Position numbers and translations under genes: made by a program
Shown here: positions 38,806 to 39,130 of the stretch, in pieces
Position numbering within the stretch: position 1 is the first letter of the stretch
Layout of the letters: the number at the start of each line of letters is the position of its first letter
Source: Mycolicibacterium peregrinum
GTDB lineage: Bacteria > Actinomycetota > Actinomycetes > Mycobacteriales > Mycobacteriaceae
Reading direction: 5' to 3'
Assembly: GCF_001665625.1 (NCBI RefSeq)
Contig: NZ_LZSY01000126.1
Location: 1-39,130, forward strand
Length of the DNA: 39,130 bases
Notes under the pieces: generated by a model
Seen by the model: only the letters and a program-made list of their open reading frames with translations
Database searches by the model: none
What the model was told of the DNA's origin: nothing

Positions 38806-38811
38806 GCCCGC

Positions 38812-38817
38812 AGTCTA
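38812..38817 (-). promoter_or_regulatory. Leaderless -10 box made from the SRPBCC gene's stop codon
   Basis: On the minus strand TAGACT (38817-38812) is followed by exactly 6 nt and ATG 38805. Its TAG (38817-38815) is the stop of the upstream SRPBCC gene. Confidence 0.45.
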
Positions 38818-39130
38818 GGTCGCGGCGCCTTCGAGGCGGGCCGCCAGTTGCCCGAACGTGAGGGTCCACCCGCTGTGGAAGTTGTCGAATTCCTCTGGCG
38901 GCAAAAGGGAATGCTCGATCGACATCATCGTCTGCCCGTCGCCGGCCGGCTCGAATTCGACGTTGACGATGCTGACCACGGTCGGGTCGGACCAGTCCGA
39001 GTTGCTCCAGGTGAATCGCAGCACCCGTGGCCGGTCGATGGTCAGGAACTGTCCGGTGATCAGCACGCTCGAACCGGAATCGTCGATGTCGAAGCGCACG
39101 ATCCCACCGACGCGAGGCTCGACGACCACC
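38815..39130 (-). CDS. SRPBCC (AHSA1-like) protein, 5' end beyond the window
   Basis: The frame is open to the right edge of the window, so the N-terminus is missing. The visible part of about 105 residues has the AHSA1/START-like layout: PRVGGIVRFDID, RPRVLRFTWSNSDW and FHSGWTLTFGQLAARLEG at the C-terminal helix. The family binds hydrophobic ligands or aids chaperone function; the role here is unknown. Its TAG stop is part of the FAAL gene's presumed -10 box. Confidence 0.8.
   Translation of the reverse strand, partial: VVVEPRVGGIVRFDIDDSGSSVLITGQFLTIDRPRVLRFTWSNSDWSDPTVVSIVNVEFEPAGDGQTMMSIEHSLLPPEEFDNFHSGWTLTFGQLAARLEGAAT

Noticed and set aside
1..39130. tRNA genes, rRNA, insertion sequences or prophage
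   Set aside because: No transposase, integrase or structural phage protein is encoded, and no cloverleaf-like or rRNA-like segment was recognised in the gaps.

Overview
The window is high-GC actinobacterial chromosome, almost certainly from a rapid-growing mycobacterium (Mycolicibacterium or a close relative). The evidence is an MPT63-family secreted protein, a PepD-type HtrA protease, a resuscitation-promoting factor, mycothiol-dependent DinB-like enzymes, an F420-dependent LLM oxidoreductase, a ThrE-type exporter, a cutinase and a fatty-acyl-AMP ligase. I see no insertion sequence, prophage, tRNA, rRNA or CRISPR array. About 45 protein genes are packed on both strands, often with overlapping ends.

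Layout. 1-3301: a 5'-truncated conserved protein, an orphan PIN-domain toxin-like gene, an MPT63-like secreted protein, a DinB-like protein and a coiled-coil protein. 3318-5641: a GNAT acetyltransferase and an alpha/beta hydrolase (minus strand), the latter preceded by a possible 19-codon leader ORF with a strong ribosome binding site, then a divergent cutinase. 5793-9052: a DUF664 protein, a VOC protein, a metallo-beta-lactamase-fold hydrolase with an operator-like dyad, a small secreted protein and a hemerythrin protein. 9146-11188: a CmtR-like metal sensor, a CDF-like cation transporter and an ICMT-like methyltransferase in one apparent operon, then a tautomerase. 11320-15228: PepD, a GNAT gene remnant, an Rpf, an AT-rich gap and an unusual three-LysM esterase. 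15392-17478: an LLM oxidoreductase and a ParD-like/zeta-like toxin-antitoxin pair behind a perfect inverted repeat.

17484-20110 (minus strand) is the most distinctive region. It encodes a thiocyanate hydrolase (SCNase), not an ordinary nitrile hydratase. The catalytic gamma subunit carries the cobalt-type Cys-Thr-Leu-Cys-Ser-Cys claw, the beta and alpha subunits are fused into one polypeptide, and a P15K-like activator follows. A histidine phosphatase lies directly downstream. A cyanase gene (36454-36921) sits about 16 kb away, so the window holds enzymes for both thiocyanate and cyanate.

20326-26453 carries an FKBP lipoprotein, a SAM methyltransferase, an acyl-CoA thioesterase-like protein, a small membrane protein, a TIGR01777 epimerase, a proline-rich secreted protein and an NDH-2-like oxidoreductase. 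26472-29426 (minus) is a YCII - ECF sigma factor - NDH-2 operon. 29659-39130 holds a tiny secreted protein, ThrE, a methyltransferase, a DUF2278 plus lamin-tail protein, an LpqC-like esterase, an alcohol dehydrogenase, a mycothiol-dependent isomerase-like protein, cyanase, a fatty-acyl-AMP ligase and a 3'-terminal SRPBCC fragment.

Regulation. At least ten genes lack a Shine-Dalgarno sequence but have a TANNNT hexamer exactly 6 nt before an ATG or GTG, the geometry of leaderless transcription known from mycobacteria. In three tandem gene pairs the stop codon of the upstream gene forms the first three bases of the downstream gene's presumed -10 box.
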